This document shows positions 10,796 through 19,522 of a stretch of 64,000 nt of DNA, piece after piece. The notes below the pieces were generated by a model that saw only the letters and a program-made list of their open reading frames with translations, searched no databases and had not been told where the DNA came from. This DNA comes from CAIWHR01 sp963773195 (lineage in GTDB: Bacteria > Pseudomonadota > Gammaproteobacteria > Burkholderiales > Casimicrobiaceae): positions 62,001 to 126,000 of the forward strand of contig CAVZAE010000008.1 of NCBI GenBank assembly GCA_963773195.1. The letters are read 5' to 3'. Every line of letters begins with the position of its first letter. Positions within the stretch are counted from its first letter, which is position 1. Position numbers and translations under genes: made by a program.

Positions 10796-13561
10796 ATGCC
10801 CCGCTTGACTCGCGATTCCGAACTCGCCGCCGTGCTTGCGTACAGTCGGTTCGCGGCGCAGGCGCTCGTGGCCCACCCCGCCGATCGCGACTGGCTCGCG
10901 GCGAACGTCGACGCGCCGCTTGCCCATGACGCGCTCGCCTCACCGCTGGCCGAGGCCGTTGCCGCCACCGACGGCGCCGCTCTGGCGATCGCGCTGCGGA
11001 CATTGCGGCGCCGCACCGTGCTGCATACGCTCGCGCGCGATCTCACGGGCCGCGCCGACCTGGCCGAGGTCTGTCGTGTGATGACGGCGCTCGCCGAGGA
11101 CTCGCTGCGCGCCGCCGTCGCCGCGCATCACCGCGCGCTCGTTGGCGTGCATGGCGAGCCCCGCGACGCATCCGGCAACCCCCAGGAACTCGTCGTCATC
11201 GGCATGGGCAAACTGGGGGGCGAAGAGCTCAATGTCTCGTCCGACGTGGATCTCGTCTTCGTCTACCCGGACGACGGCGAGACCGACGGCGCGCGGGCGG
11301 TCTCGAACCGCGAGTTCTTCGACAAGCTCGGCCGCCGTGTGATCGGCGCGCTGGGTGAGGTGACGGCCGAGGGGTTCGTGTTCCGCGTTGACATGCGGCT
11401 GCGTCCGTACGGAGAAAGCGGCCCGCTGACCGTACCGTTCGCCGCGCTCGAGCAGTACCTCATCACGCAGGGCCGGGCATGGGAGCGCTACGCCTGGCTC
11501 AAGGCCCGGCCGCTGACCGGCGGCGACCACGACGAGCTGCTCGCGCTCGTGACGCCGTTCGTGTTCCGGAAATACCTCGACTACGACGCCTACGAAGGCC
11601 TGCGCGACATCCACCGCCAGATCCGCGAACAGGTCAAGCGCCGCGACTACGCTCCCGATCTCAAACTAGGGCCCGGCGGGATTCGCGAAATCGAGTTCAT
11701 CGTCCAGGCGCTGCAAATCGTGCGCGGCGGGCGCGAGCCGCAGCTTCGCGCGCGTGGCACCCGGGCCGCGCTGACTGCGGTCGCTGCGCGGGGACTACTG
11801 CCGGCAGGCGCGGTGCGCGCGCTCTCGTCCGCCTATGAGTTCCTCCGCAACGTCGAGCACCGACTCCAGTATCGCGACGATCGCCAGACGCAGCTCTTGC
11901 CGTCGGATCCGCACGAGCGCGCGGCTCTCGCCGTCGCCGCCGGCTTCGCCGACGTACAAGCCTTCGAACGGGCGCTCGCCGGCCATCGCGATGCCGTGAG
12001 TACGCAGTTCGAGGCGGCATTCGGTGGCACCGTTCTGCCCACTCGCGCCGATATCGATCCCAAGGAGGCGACCGACCTGGCGCAGCTCTCGGCCGTCTGG
12101 CGCGGCGATGTCGGCGATGCACAGGCACGCGAGACACTCGCGCGCGGGGGGTACGACGACCCCGCAGGCCTCACGGCCGGGCTCGCGCGCCTCCGCGCGA
12201 GCCCGCGGTACCTCGCGCTGCCCGCGCTGTCGCAACAGCGCTTCGACGAGCTGATTCCGCGCCTGTTGCGCGTCGCAGCCGCGGAACGCGTCGACGCCGC
12301 GACACCGCAGACGGTGTTCCATCGCCTGTGCGACCTGATCGAAGCAATCAGTCGCCGCAGCGCCTATCTCGCGCTTCTCGCCGAGCACCCGCCGGTGCTG
12401 CCGCGGCTTGCGCAGTTCATGGGGGCCTCGAGCTGGGCTGCCGAGTACCTCACGCGTCACCCGGTTCTGCTCGATGAGCTTCTCGATGCGCGCGTGCTGC
12501 TGGCGCCTCCCGACTGGGACGCATGGCGCACCGAGCTCGCGCAACTCCTGCGCCATCACGAAGGTGATCCCGAGCGCCAGATGGATGCCCTTCGCCACTT
12601 TCGCCAGGCACACGCCTTCCGGCTCCTCGCGCAGGACCTGGCCGGGCTGCTCACCGTGGAGCGCCTCGCCGATCACCTGTCCGCGCTCGCGGACGTGATT
12701 CTTGGCGCGACGCTCTCTGCCGTCTGGTCGCAGCTGGGGGACGCCGCTGACGCGCCGCCCCGGTTCGCGATCGTGGGCTACGGCAAGCTCGGCGGGAAGG
12801 AATTGGGCTATGCGTCCGATCTCGACCTCGTGTTCCTGCACGGCGATCCGGTGGAAGAGGAGTCCGAGCGCTACGCGCGCCTCGCGCAACGGCTCATTAC
12901 GTGGCTCACGGCGACCACCGCCGCGGGCACGCTCTACGACATTGACGTGCGCCTGCGGCCCGATGGCGCCGCGGGCCTGATGACATCCTCGCTCGCATCG
13001 TTCTGCCGCTACCAGCGCGAGCAGGCGTGGACGTGGGAGCACCAGGCGCTCACGCGTGCGCGCTTCGTCGCCGGCGATGCCGAGATCGGCGCCGCTTTTG
13101 AGGCCGAGCGCGAGGCGATTCTGCGCGCGCGGCGCGACCGTGCGAAGCTTGCGACCGACGTGGTCGAGATGCGCCGGAAGATGGCGGTGGGCCATCCGAA
13201 CAGGAGCCCGCTCTTCGACATCAAGCATGATGCCGGCGGCATGGTCGACGTCGAGTTCGCCGTGCAGTTCCTCGTGCTCGCGCATGCGCACGAGCATGCC
13301 GCGCTCACGCAAAACCTCGGCAACATCGCGCTCCTGCGCATCGCGGGCGAGCTCGCGCTCGTGCCTCCGGCACTTGCGCTTGGTGCGGCGGACGCCTACC
13401 GCGAGTTCCGCAGGCTCCAGCACCAGGTGCGGCTCACCGGCGCACCGCACGCGCGTGTCGATCCCGATCCGCAGGCGCCGCGGCGCACCGCGGTCTCTGC
13501 GCTCTGGGCCCACGTGTTCGGCGCGCCGTGGCCTGCGGGGGGCGGCGCCGACATCGGGTAA
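10796..13561 (+). CDS. glnE: Glutamine synthetase adenylyltransferase/adenylyl-removing enzyme
   Basis: Bifunctional enzyme that adenylylates glutamine synthetase when nitrogen is rich and reverses this when nitrogen is poor, under control of PII (glnB is present at 26.7 kb). At 921 aa it has full length. Two nucleotidyltransferase domains each show the family motif: GMGKLGGEEL at residues 136-145 with SDVDLVFVY following (adenylyl-removing half), and GYGKLGGKEL from residue 661 with SDLDLVFLH following (adenylylating half). The C-terminal helical domain ends at GGGADIG. It diverges from yhdP across 76 bp, and ilvE follows 33 bp after its stop. Confidence 0.97.
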   Translation: MPRLTRDSELAAVLAYSRFAAQALVAHPADRDWLAANVDAPLAHDALASPLAEAVAATDGAALAIALRTLRRRTVLHTLARDLTGRADLAEVCRVMTALAEDSLRAAVAAHHRALVGVHGEPRDASGNPQELVVIGMGKLGGEELNVSSDVDLVFVYPDDGETDGARAVSNREFFDKLGRRVIGALGEVTAEGFVFRVDMRLRPYGESGPLTVPFAALEQYLITQGRAWERYAWLKARPLTGGDHDELLALVTPFVFRKYLDYDAYEGLRDIHRQIREQVKRRDYAPDLKLGPGGIREIEFIVQALQIVRGGREPQLRARGTRAALTAVAARGLLPAGAVRALSSAYEFLRNVEHRLQYRDDRQTQLLPSDPHERAALAVAAGFADVQAFERALAGHRDAVSTQFEAAFGGTVLPTRADIDPKEATDLAQLSAVWRGDVGDAQARETLARGGYDDPAGLTAGLARLRASPRYLALPALSQQRFDELIPRLLRVAAAERVDAATPQTVFHRLCDLIEAISRRSAYLALLAEHPPVLPRLAQFMGASSWAAEYLTRHPVLLDELLDARVLLAPPDWDAWRTELAQLLRHHEGDPERQMDALRHFRQAHAFRLLAQDLAGLLTVERLADHLSALADVILGATLSAVWSQLGDAADAPPRFAIVGYGKLGGKELGYASDLDLVFLHGDPVEEESERYARLAQRLITWLTATTAAGTLYDIDVRLRPDGAAGLMTSSLASFCRYQREQAWTWEHQALTRARFVAGDAEIGAAFEAEREAILRARRDRAKLATDVVEMRRKMAVGHPNRSPLFDIKHDAGGMVDVEFAVQFLVLAHAHEHAALTQNLGNIALLRIAGELALVPPALALGAADAYREFRRLQHQVRLTGAPHARVDPDPQAPRRTAVSALWAHVFGAPWPAGGGADIG

Positions 13562-13594
13562 AATGCTGATTTCGCGAGGGCGGAGGAACACACG

Positions 13595-14518
13595 ATGTCG
13601 ATGGCAGACCGCGACGGCTGGATCTGGTACGACGGCAAGATGGTGCCGTGGCGCGAAGCGTCGACGCATGTTCTCACGCATACGCTGCATTATGGCCTCG
13701 GCGTGTTCGAGGGCGTGCGCGCGTACAAGACGGTCGACGGCCCCGCGATCTTCCGGTTGCGCGACCACACCGACCGGCTGTTCCGTTCGGCGCAGATTTT
13801 CGGCATGAAGATTCCCTTCACGAAGGACGAGCTCGACGCCGCGCAGAAGGCCTGCGTGCGCGACAACAAGCTCGACTCCTGCTACCTGCGCCCGATCGTC
13901 TTCTATGGCTCGAACGCAATGGGCGTCGCGGCCAAATCGAATCCGGTGCGCGTGGCGATTGCCGCGTGGCCCTGGGGCGCGTACCTGGGCGCCGACGGGC
14001 TCGAGAAAGGGATTCGCGTCAAGACGTCGTCGTTCACGCATCACCACCCCAACATCACGATGTGCAACGCCAAGGCCGTCTGCAACTACGCGGTCTCGAT
14101 CCTCTCGAACCAGGAGGCGACGCACGATGGCTACGACGAGGCCATGCTGCTCGATCCGCAGGGCTTCGTTTGCCAGGGCTCGGGCGAGAACGTCTTCATC
14201 GTCCGCGATGGCAAACTGCACACGCCCGACCTCTCCGGGGGCGCGCTCAACGGCATTACGCGAACCACGATCATGACGTTCGCCGAGGAGCTCGGCATTC
14301 CCGTCGTCGAGCGCCGCATCACCCGCGACGAGGTCTACGTCGCCGACGAGGCGTTCTTCACCGGCACCGCGGCCGAGGTGACGCCGATCCGCGAGTACGA
14401 CAATCGCCCCATCGGCGAGGGTCATCGCGGGCCGATCACGACGAAGCTCCAGACGCTGTTCTTCGACACGGTCAACGGCCGCAATCCGGCGAAGAAGGCG
14501 TGGCTCGCGAAGGTCTGA
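13595..14518 (+). CDS. ilvE: Branched-chain amino-acid aminotransferase
   Basis: PLP-dependent class IV aminotransferase that makes valine, leucine and isoleucine from their keto acids. 307 aa. The YGLGVFEGVRAY segment (residues 33-44) and the Schiff-base lysine K160 in CNAKAVCNYAVS match the family, as do the phosphate-binding GALNGITRTTI and the closing TGTAAEVTPI motifs. A good ribosome-binding site (GGAGGA) lies 8-9 nt before the ATG at 13595. It starts 33 bp after glnE and ends 2 bp before the zinc-finger gene, so the three are probably one transcript. Confidence 0.96.
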   Translation: MSMADRDGWIWYDGKMVPWREASTHVLTHTLHYGLGVFEGVRAYKTVDGPAIFRLRDHTDRLFRSAQIFGMKIPFTKDELDAAQKACVRDNKLDSCYLRPIVFYGSNAMGVAAKSNPVRVAIAAWPWGAYLGADGLEKGIRVKTSSFTHHHPNITMCNAKAVCNYAVSILSNQEATHDGYDEAMLLDPQGFVCQGSGENVFIVRDGKLHTPDLSGGALNGITRTTIMTFAEELGIPVVERRITRDEVYVADEAFFTGTAAEVTPIREYDNRPIGEGHRGPITTKLQTLFFDTVNGRNPAKKAWLAKV

Positions 14519-14520
14519 CG

Positions 14521-14715
14521 ATGGCCGAGGCGCGCGAATCCGATGCCGTCCTCGTGGAGCCGCGGGAGCTTCCCGTGTTCTGCCCGAATCCGCGGATGCC
14601 GCTGTGGTCGAGCCATCCGCGCGTCTACCTCGACATCGCCGAGACAGGTCAGGCGATGTGTCCGTATTGCGGCACGCGCTACCGGCTCGAGGGTGGTCCG
14701 CGCGCGGGGCATTAG
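14521..14715 (+). CDS. Small zinc-finger domain protein (zf-CHCC type)
   Basis: A 64-aa protein of the zinc-finger family related to mitochondrial complex I subunit NDUFS6 (zf-CHCC). Zinc ligands are visible as C21 in VFCPNP, H32 in SSHPRVYLDI and C47/C50 in CPYCGTRYRL. It starts 2 bp after the ilvE stop and sits 39 bp before waaF, a position seen in many betaproteobacteria. Its function in bacteria is not established. Confidence 0.88.
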   Translation: MAEARESDAVLVEPRELPVFCPNPRMPLWSSHPRVYLDIAETGQAMCPYCGTRYRLEGGPRAGH

Positions 14716-14754
14716 GCCGCGTCGGGCCGCCCGGCCGTCGATGCTGAACGGGCG

Positions 14755-15807
14755 ATGGAACGAATCCTGATCGTCGCGCCGGCGTGGATCGGCGATGCGA
14801 TCCTGTCCGAGCCATTGATCGCGCTCTGCCGCAATCCGTACGAAGCGCCGATCGTCGACGTGCTTGCGCCCGCGTGGTGCGCGCCGGTGTTCAAGCGCAT
14901 GCGTGGAATCGGCCGCGTGATCGAGACCACGACCATACACGGCCGCTTCGGGTGGCGTACCCGCCAAGCGCTCGCGCGCGAGCTCCGCGGCTACGGCTAC
15001 ACCCGCGCGATCGTGCTGCCCAATTCGTGGAAATCCGCGCTCGTGCCGTGGCTCGCGCGAATTCCGCGCCGCACCGGGTATCGCGGCGAGGCGCGCTACG
15101 GCCTTCTCAACGACATCCGGCGCCTCGACGCCAAGGGAGTGCCCCGCCTCGTCGACCGCTTCGCCGCGCTGGCGGTGAAGCCGGGAGACCTTGTCCCGAT
15201 GCCGCCGCGGCCGGTGCTGGTGCCCGATCTCGCGAACCGGGCAGCGGCCGTGCGCGCACTCCGGCTTCGCACGGATCGGAAGACGGCGATTCTCTGCCCT
15301 GGCGCCGAGTACGGTCCTGCCAAGCGCTGGCCGCCGACGCACTTCGCCGAGCTCGCTGCACGCCTGATGATGGACGGCCTGCAGGTGTGGCTCGTGGGGT
15401 CGCCCAACGATCGGCTCGCGGCCGATTCGGTACTGCGGGCGGCAGGCGAATCCGCGCAGCAGATGCGCGACCTCACCGGCCACACGGACCTCGGCACGGC
15501 GATCGACCTCCTGTCGCTCGCGACCATCGTCATCAGCAACGACTCCGGTCTCATGCACGCGGCGGCCGCCGTCGGCGTGCCGATGGTCGCGCTCTTTGGA
15601 TCGTCGTCGCCCGTCTACACGCCTCCCCTGTCTACGGTGGCTCAGGTCGCGAAGATCGACATCGCGTGCAGCCCATGCTTTCAGCGCGAATGCCCGCTCG
15701 GTCACTTCCGCTGCATGCGCGATCTCGCGCCGCGCGCGGTGTATGATCTCGCGCAGCTCGTCCTGTCCTCCGAACCGGATGACGGGCCGCCCACCGTCCT
15801 GTCCTGA
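14755..15807 (+). CDS. waaF: LPS heptosyltransferase II
   Basis: GT9-family glycosyltransferase that adds the second L-glycero-D-manno-heptose to the lipopolysaccharide inner core at the cytoplasmic face. 350 aa. The N-terminal APAWIGDAILSEPL matches the WaaF start signature. The C-terminal sugar-nucleotide half carries the CPGAEYGPAKRWP, SNDSGLMHAAAAVGVP and FGSSSP motifs, followed by the cysteine-rich CSPCFQRECPLGHFRCM segment typical of WaaF. It follows the zinc-finger gene by 39 bp and precedes the NTF2-like gene by 14 bp. Confidence 0.95.
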   Translation: MERILIVAPAWIGDAILSEPLIALCRNPYEAPIVDVLAPAWCAPVFKRMRGIGRVIETTTIHGRFGWRTRQALARELRGYGYTRAIVLPNSWKSALVPWLARIPRRTGYRGEARYGLLNDIRRLDAKGVPRLVDRFAALAVKPGDLVPMPPRPVLVPDLANRAAAVRALRLRTDRKTAILCPGAEYGPAKRWPPTHFAELAARLMMDGLQVWLVGSPNDRLAADSVLRAAGESAQQMRDLTGHTDLGTAIDLLSLATIVISNDSGLMHAAAAVGVPMVALFGSSSPVYTPPLSTVAQVAKIDIACSPCFQRECPLGHFRCMRDLAPRAVYDLAQLVLSSEPDDGPPTVLS

Positions 15808-15821
15808 CCATTCCTGCCGTC

Positions 15822-16256
15822 ATGGCCAAGGCTCGCACGCTGCCGATCTACACGACTCCGGGCGACGCCGCGCTCGCGTTCTACCAGGCCTTCGAAGCGC
15901 GCGATCTCGACGCGATGATGGCGACATGGGCCGAGGACGAGGACATCGTCTGCGTCCACCCGGGTGGCGCGCGCATGGTCGGCTACGACGCGGTGCGCTC
16001 CGGCTGGGAGCAGCTGTTCTCGAGCGATACGCGCCTGTCGTTCCGGCTCGACCAGGTCGTCGTCATCGAGACGGTGGGCCTTGCGATGCAGAGCGCCGTC
16101 GAGCACATCACGCTCGGTAGCGACGGCAGCCCCCGCGGCGCGGCGATCTGCACGAACGTGTTCCTGCGCACACCTTCCGGCTGGCGGATCGTGATGCACC
16201 ACGCATCACCGGCGCCGGCCACCCCCGAGCCCACCCCGCCGCACCCTCTGCACTAG
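15822..16256 (+). CDS. NTF2-like (SnoaL/DUF4440) fold protein
   Basis: A 144-aa protein with the cone-shaped NTF2-like fold: an N-terminal helix (DAALAFYQAFEARDLDAMM), then WAEDEDIVCVHPGG and a run of beta strands ending TNVFLRTPSGWRIVMHHAS. The last strand with W-R-I-V-x-H-H is characteristic of the DUF4440-like branch. No enzyme activity can be assigned. A proline-rich tail (residues 130-144) follows the fold. It lies 14 bp after waaF and closes the glnE-to-waaF run, with a terminator-like hairpin about 65 bp downstream. Confidence 0.8.
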   Translation: MAKARTLPIYTTPGDAALAFYQAFEARDLDAMMATWAEDEDIVCVHPGGARMVGYDAVRSGWEQLFSSDTRLSFRLDQVVVIETVGLAMQSAVEHITLGSDGSPRGAAICTNVFLRTPSGWRIVMHHASPAPATPEPTPPHPLH

Positions 16257-16320
16257 AGGGAACAGACAGGGTTCGTGCCCGTGCCCGAATAGAGCGCGGT
16301 TTCGCGCGGCGCGAACACGT

Positions 16321-16355
16321 CCCTCCGAGCTTCCGACCAGGGGAGGGGCTTTTTT
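16321..16355 (+). terminator. Rho-independent terminator candidate
   Basis: CCCTCC (16321-16326) pairs with GGAGGG (16342-16347) across a 15-nt loop and is followed by GC and six T residues (16350-16355). The stem is short and the loop wide, but the T-run and the position 65 bp after the last gene of the waaF unit fit a terminator. Confidence 0.55.
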
Positions 16356-16521
16356 GTCTAACGGGCGGAATGCCGTTGCTCAAAGACCGACCGCTATAGG
16401 CCATCTCCGGCCGTTCGGCCGCCGCGGAAATTTCCCCAGACCGCGAATCGTGGAACGCGCTATCGGAATGTCGGTCTACACCGAACGCTATCCCGCAGTT
16501 GCCCGTGTTTGACTCCTTCCG

Positions 16522-16917
16522 ATGCCCGTGCTCACTACGTCGTCAAGCGATCGGCGAGCGCTCGCCTCAAACTGGAACGCGAACGGTCCGCTGGTCGTAG
16601 TCTCGCTGTGCGCCGCATGGTGTCACATCTGTGGCGAATTCCGCGAAGTATTCGAGCGCATTTCCGCCAAACGCAGCGACTCGCACTTCGTATGGCTCGA
16701 CATTGAGGATGATCATGAAATTTGCGGCGATATCGATGTAGAAAATTTCCCGACACTCGCTGTATTTCGCGGCGCCGTTCTCGTGCATTTCGGAGTCTCG
16801 TTACCACAGGAGGCGACGGTCGCGCGGTTAATCGACGAGCTCGCGGTGCGTACCTCCTCCGCGCTCGCTGTTCCTGACGAGGTTCGTGCGCTGGCTGACG
16901 CGCTGCGTGGGCGCTAA
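16522..16917 (+). CDS. Thioredoxin-fold protein
   Basis: A 131-aa single thioredoxin domain without signal peptide. The redox motif is C-H-I-C within AAWCHICGEF (about residues 34-37), differing from the WCGPC of housekeeping thioredoxin. The cis-proline segment NFPTLAVFRG and the closing strand and helix are present. The substrate is unknown. It stands alone, 265 bp after the NTF2-like gene and 200 bp before the alpha/beta hydrolase, at the left edge of the accessory block. Confidence 0.82.
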   Translation: MPVLTTSSSDRRALASNWNANGPLVVVSLCAAWCHICGEFREVFERISAKRSDSHFVWLDIEDDHEICGDIDVENFPTLAVFRGAVLVHFGVSLPQEATVARLIDELAVRTSSALAVPDEVRALADALRGR

Positions 16918-17116
16918 GTCCGACCCGCGAGTAGTCGATCGCACGATCGGTGGAAAGGTTACAGAACCAGGACTATCGAGGGCGCGCTGCGGGTCGGGCA
17001 TGGGCAGAGTCCGTTTGCTAGCTTGCATGGAGAATCCCAGCACCGCATCACCGCGTGAGCCTCGTACCGTCAAACGGTGATAGTCTGGTCAATTGGCGCT
17101 TGGACGGAGGAAGGCC

Positions 17117-17923
17117 ATGCCCAAGGTTCGAGCCGGCAATATCACGATGAACTACGACCAACAGGGAAACGGTGATCCCCTTGTGCTCATCCCATACCTC
17201 GCGGCAGATTGCGCGTGTTACGCGTTCCAGGTCGCGGACTATTCGAAGCATTTCACCTGCATCTCGGTCGATCTGCGAGGGACCGGAGAGTCGGATAAGC
17301 CCGCCGGAGTCTACTCGACGGAGATGTTTGCCGACGACGTCGCCGCGCTTATGCAGGTGATCGGAGTACCTAGCGCCCACATCTATGGGCTTTCATTAGG
17401 GGCGGCCGCAGGCATCTGGCTCGCCGCAAAGTATCCCGACCGGATCAAGTCGCTTTCGCTGCACAGTGGATGGCCCAAGAGCGACGCCTATATCAAGACC
17501 GTCGTGCAGGGCTGGCAGGTAATGGCGAAGGCAATGAACAGCGTGCCTGATATGGTGATTCAAGGGATTTTCCCGTGGTGCTTCACGCCCGAGCTGTATG
17601 CGCACAAACCGGACTACATCCAAGCCCTGTCCGACTTTGTGCGCGGCCGGCCCAAGCAGCCGGTCGATGCGTTCATTCAGGAGTCCGATGCGGCAATTGC
17701 TCACGACGCCGAGGCGCAGCTTGGCAAGATCCGCGCTCCGACGCAGATCACTTTCGGGCGCCACGACATGGTGACCTCAACCCGCTTCGCCGATCAACTG
17801 AGGTACGGCATCGCGGGTTCCGAGCTGTACATCTTCGAGGACTGTTCGCACGCGCCGCTCTACGAGAGCGTGGCCGCGTTTAACGAGAAAACGCTGGCAT
17901 TCTTGACGAAGCACGCAGATTGA
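17117..17923 (+). CDS. Alpha/beta-hydrolase
   Basis: A 268-aa alpha/beta-hydrolase fold enzyme. ATG at 17117 is chosen over the upstream in-frame TTG because a GGAGGA site sits 6-7 nt before it. The nucleophile elbow is GLSLGAAAG, the acid is probably D in FGRHDMV and the base H in DCSHAPL; the oxyanion region is near LIPYLAADC. The SVDLRGTGESDKP motif is usual in esterases and in beta-ketoadipate enol-lactonase-like members, so a carboxylester or lactone hydrolase is plausible. No pathway partner is adjacent. The next gene starts 174 bp later. Confidence 0.85.
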   Translation: MPKVRAGNITMNYDQQGNGDPLVLIPYLAADCACYAFQVADYSKHFTCISVDLRGTGESDKPAGVYSTEMFADDVAALMQVIGVPSAHIYGLSLGAAAGIWLAAKYPDRIKSLSLHSGWPKSDAYIKTVVQGWQVMAKAMNSVPDMVIQGIFPWCFTPELYAHKPDYIQALSDFVRGRPKQPVDAFIQESDAAIAHDAEAQLGKIRAPTQITFGRHDMVTSTRFADQLRYGIAGSELYIFEDCSHAPLYESVAAFNEKTLAFLTKHAD

Positions 17924-18097
17924 ACGGCATCGAAGGCTTTGCGCATGGCGTAGCCGCCTGTGAATGGCCGCTCTTCAGAGCATCGAGCGGCGAGTCAGGG
18001 TCGATGGCGGTCGTTGGTGACAATCTGCTATCGGCCCACAAGGGGTCGGCCACGGATCGTCCAGTTGTTCGTGCCCAATTACGGAGGAAGAGATTCC

Positions 18098-19103
18098 ATG
18101 AGACTTGATTCGGTTCGTGAACTCAAACGGTCTCTCCCGGCCGATCCTGAGCAGGACGTTCGCAACCCGGGCAGCGGCTGGGGAGACCTCCAATATTGCG
18201 GTCGCCAACGCCGCGTCGTTGAGACGCCAAAGTCCGAGCTACTTTCTGGGGATTTCGGCACGGGGGAAGAAGAACTTTCGTCTGGCGGTCCGCCTGCAGG
18301 ACCGCGCGCTCGAGAGGAGCGAGCTGGTAGACAAGATTGCGGCCAAGGCCAAGGGAGACGTGGACGTGCGTTACGTCGGCCGCATCCGCGCTCGCGCCAA
18401 GGCGTGGTACCGATCGAAGCAGCGCCCTCTGCTGATCGGATCGTCCACGGGATTCCTTGCCAGCGGCTTCATCATGGCAGGCACTCTGGGGTGCTTTGTT
18501 CGGTCCGGGTCTTCGACTGCGCTGTACATCCTCTCGAACAATCACGTCCTGGCGGACGAGAATCGTTACCCCAAGGGCGGATCCATCGTGCAGCCCGGCG
18601 CGCTGGATGGTGGGAGCCCGACGGCGGACCGCGTGGCCAAACTCACCAAGTTCGTTCGTCTCGACCCCAGGCAGACGAACTTCGTCGATTGCGCTATCGC
18701 GCAGCTGAACTCGGCGATCCAGGCAGACGTGCACAAGCTGAAGGGGATTGGCACTCTCGCCGGCCAGCGCAGCGGCGATCTCCAAGTGGGCGACGTCGTC
18801 CACAAGGTAGGGCGTACGACGGGTGTCCGCCATGGACGAGTGACGGCATTTGAGCTCGACGGGGTGGCCGTCGAGTACGACATCGGCGTGATCTCTTTCG
18901 ACAACCAGATCGAGATCGAGGGCGCGGGAAGCAGGTCTTTCAGCGATGCTGGAGATAGCGGCTCGCTCATTGTGGATGATCAAATGCAGGCGGCCGCGTT
19001 ACTGTTTGCCGGTGGCGACCACGGCGGGTCCAACGGCAAGGGGTTGACCTACGCCAATCCGATCGACGCCGTGTTCGAAGCCCTCAACGTAAGGCTAGCG
19101 TAG
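18098..19103 (+). CDS. Trypsin-like (S1-fold) serine protease with N-terminal domain, likely frameshift near start
   Basis: Chymotrypsin-fold peptidase similar to the NAL1-like group. The catalytic triad is H in LSNNHVLA, D in NFVDCAIAQL and S in DAGDSGSLIV (about residues 149, 197 and 287 after correction). No signal peptide is seen, so it may be cytoplasmic. The start is ATG at 18098, which has a GGAGGA site 8 nt upstream; its frame joins the protease frame only if one C of the CCC at 18136-18138 is dropped, giving MRLDSVRELKRSL followed by RPILSRTFAT and 334 aa in total. Without that correction only a TTG at 18105 opens the protease frame. Residues about 49-95 form a small domain that resembles the whole of the next gene's product. 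Confidence 0.78.
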
Positions 19104-19109
19104 AACGAC

Positions 19110-19334
19110 ATGCCCATCACCCTCGAGCAGGCACGGGCTGCCAAGGAATCCGCCAAGGCGCAGTTGGCGGCGCTGCCCGGCGTAGTGGGCGTGGGGATCA
19201 CTAAGGCAGGCGAGGACTTTGCGCTTAAGGTGAACCTGCGCGCCCCACTGCCGGCGGGCGTGTCGGCACCGGAGCGCATTGGTGACGTTCCGGTATGTGT
19301 GGAAGTGGTTGGAAGAATCACGAAACGCGGCTAA
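19110..19334 (+). CDS. 74-aa protein resembling the protease N-terminal domain
   Basis: A small cytoplasmic protein starting 6 bp after the protease stop. Its core GVGITKAGEDFALKVNL and the later GDVPVCVEVVGRI line up with LGISARGKKNFRLAVRL and GDVDVRYVGRI in the N-terminal region of the neighbouring protease, so the two look like copies of one fold. In families I know, domains of this kind are usually fused in front of NAL1-like peptidases. As a free partner it could act as an inhibitor, chaperone or targeting subunit; none of these is shown. ATG at 19110 is the only sensible start. Confidence 0.7.
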   Translation: MPITLEQARAAKESAKAQLAALPGVVGVGITKAGEDFALKVNLRAPLPAGVSAPERIGDVPVCVEVVGRITKRG

Positions 19335-19522
19335 AGCACTCCCCGTCAACCGCGGCGGCGCTCCGTGGCGCGAGCAGTGCCGACGAAGCGCTGAATGGCC
19401 CCTTGCAATAGCGGCGTGAGCGGCTCGCCGGTTCGGCCTCCGCCCACATTTCCGAGCTCGCTCAGGGCCCTGCTCGCCCGTCGCGCGTTCCCCGCGCCGC
19501 GCAACGAAGGGCGCGGAGGCCG
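19335..19522. other. Intergenic, possible minus-strand coding remnant
   Basis: 188 bp between the small protease-associated gene and the tldD stop. On the minus strand, in frame with the tldD end, about 58 codons remain open after the stop, including LSELGNVGGGRTGEPLTPLL. This looks protein-like but I do not recognise it, and it has no start. Confidence 0.25.

Noticed and set aside
11795..14815. A 1,006-codon open frame on the minus strand
   Set aside because: It is exactly antisense to glnE and ilvE, which have clear motifs; its Arg/His-rich text is what GC-rich antisense frames give.
16257..16355. Possible structured small RNA before the terminator at 16.32 kb
   Set aside because: A short GCGCG/CGCGC hairpin is present, but no promoter or known family pattern such as 6S or tmRNA is seen.
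17960..18853. A 297-codon frame overlapping the trypsin-like protease
   Set aside because: Only its first 13 codons after ATG 18098 look real (the protease start before the frameshift); the rest is a shadow of the protease.
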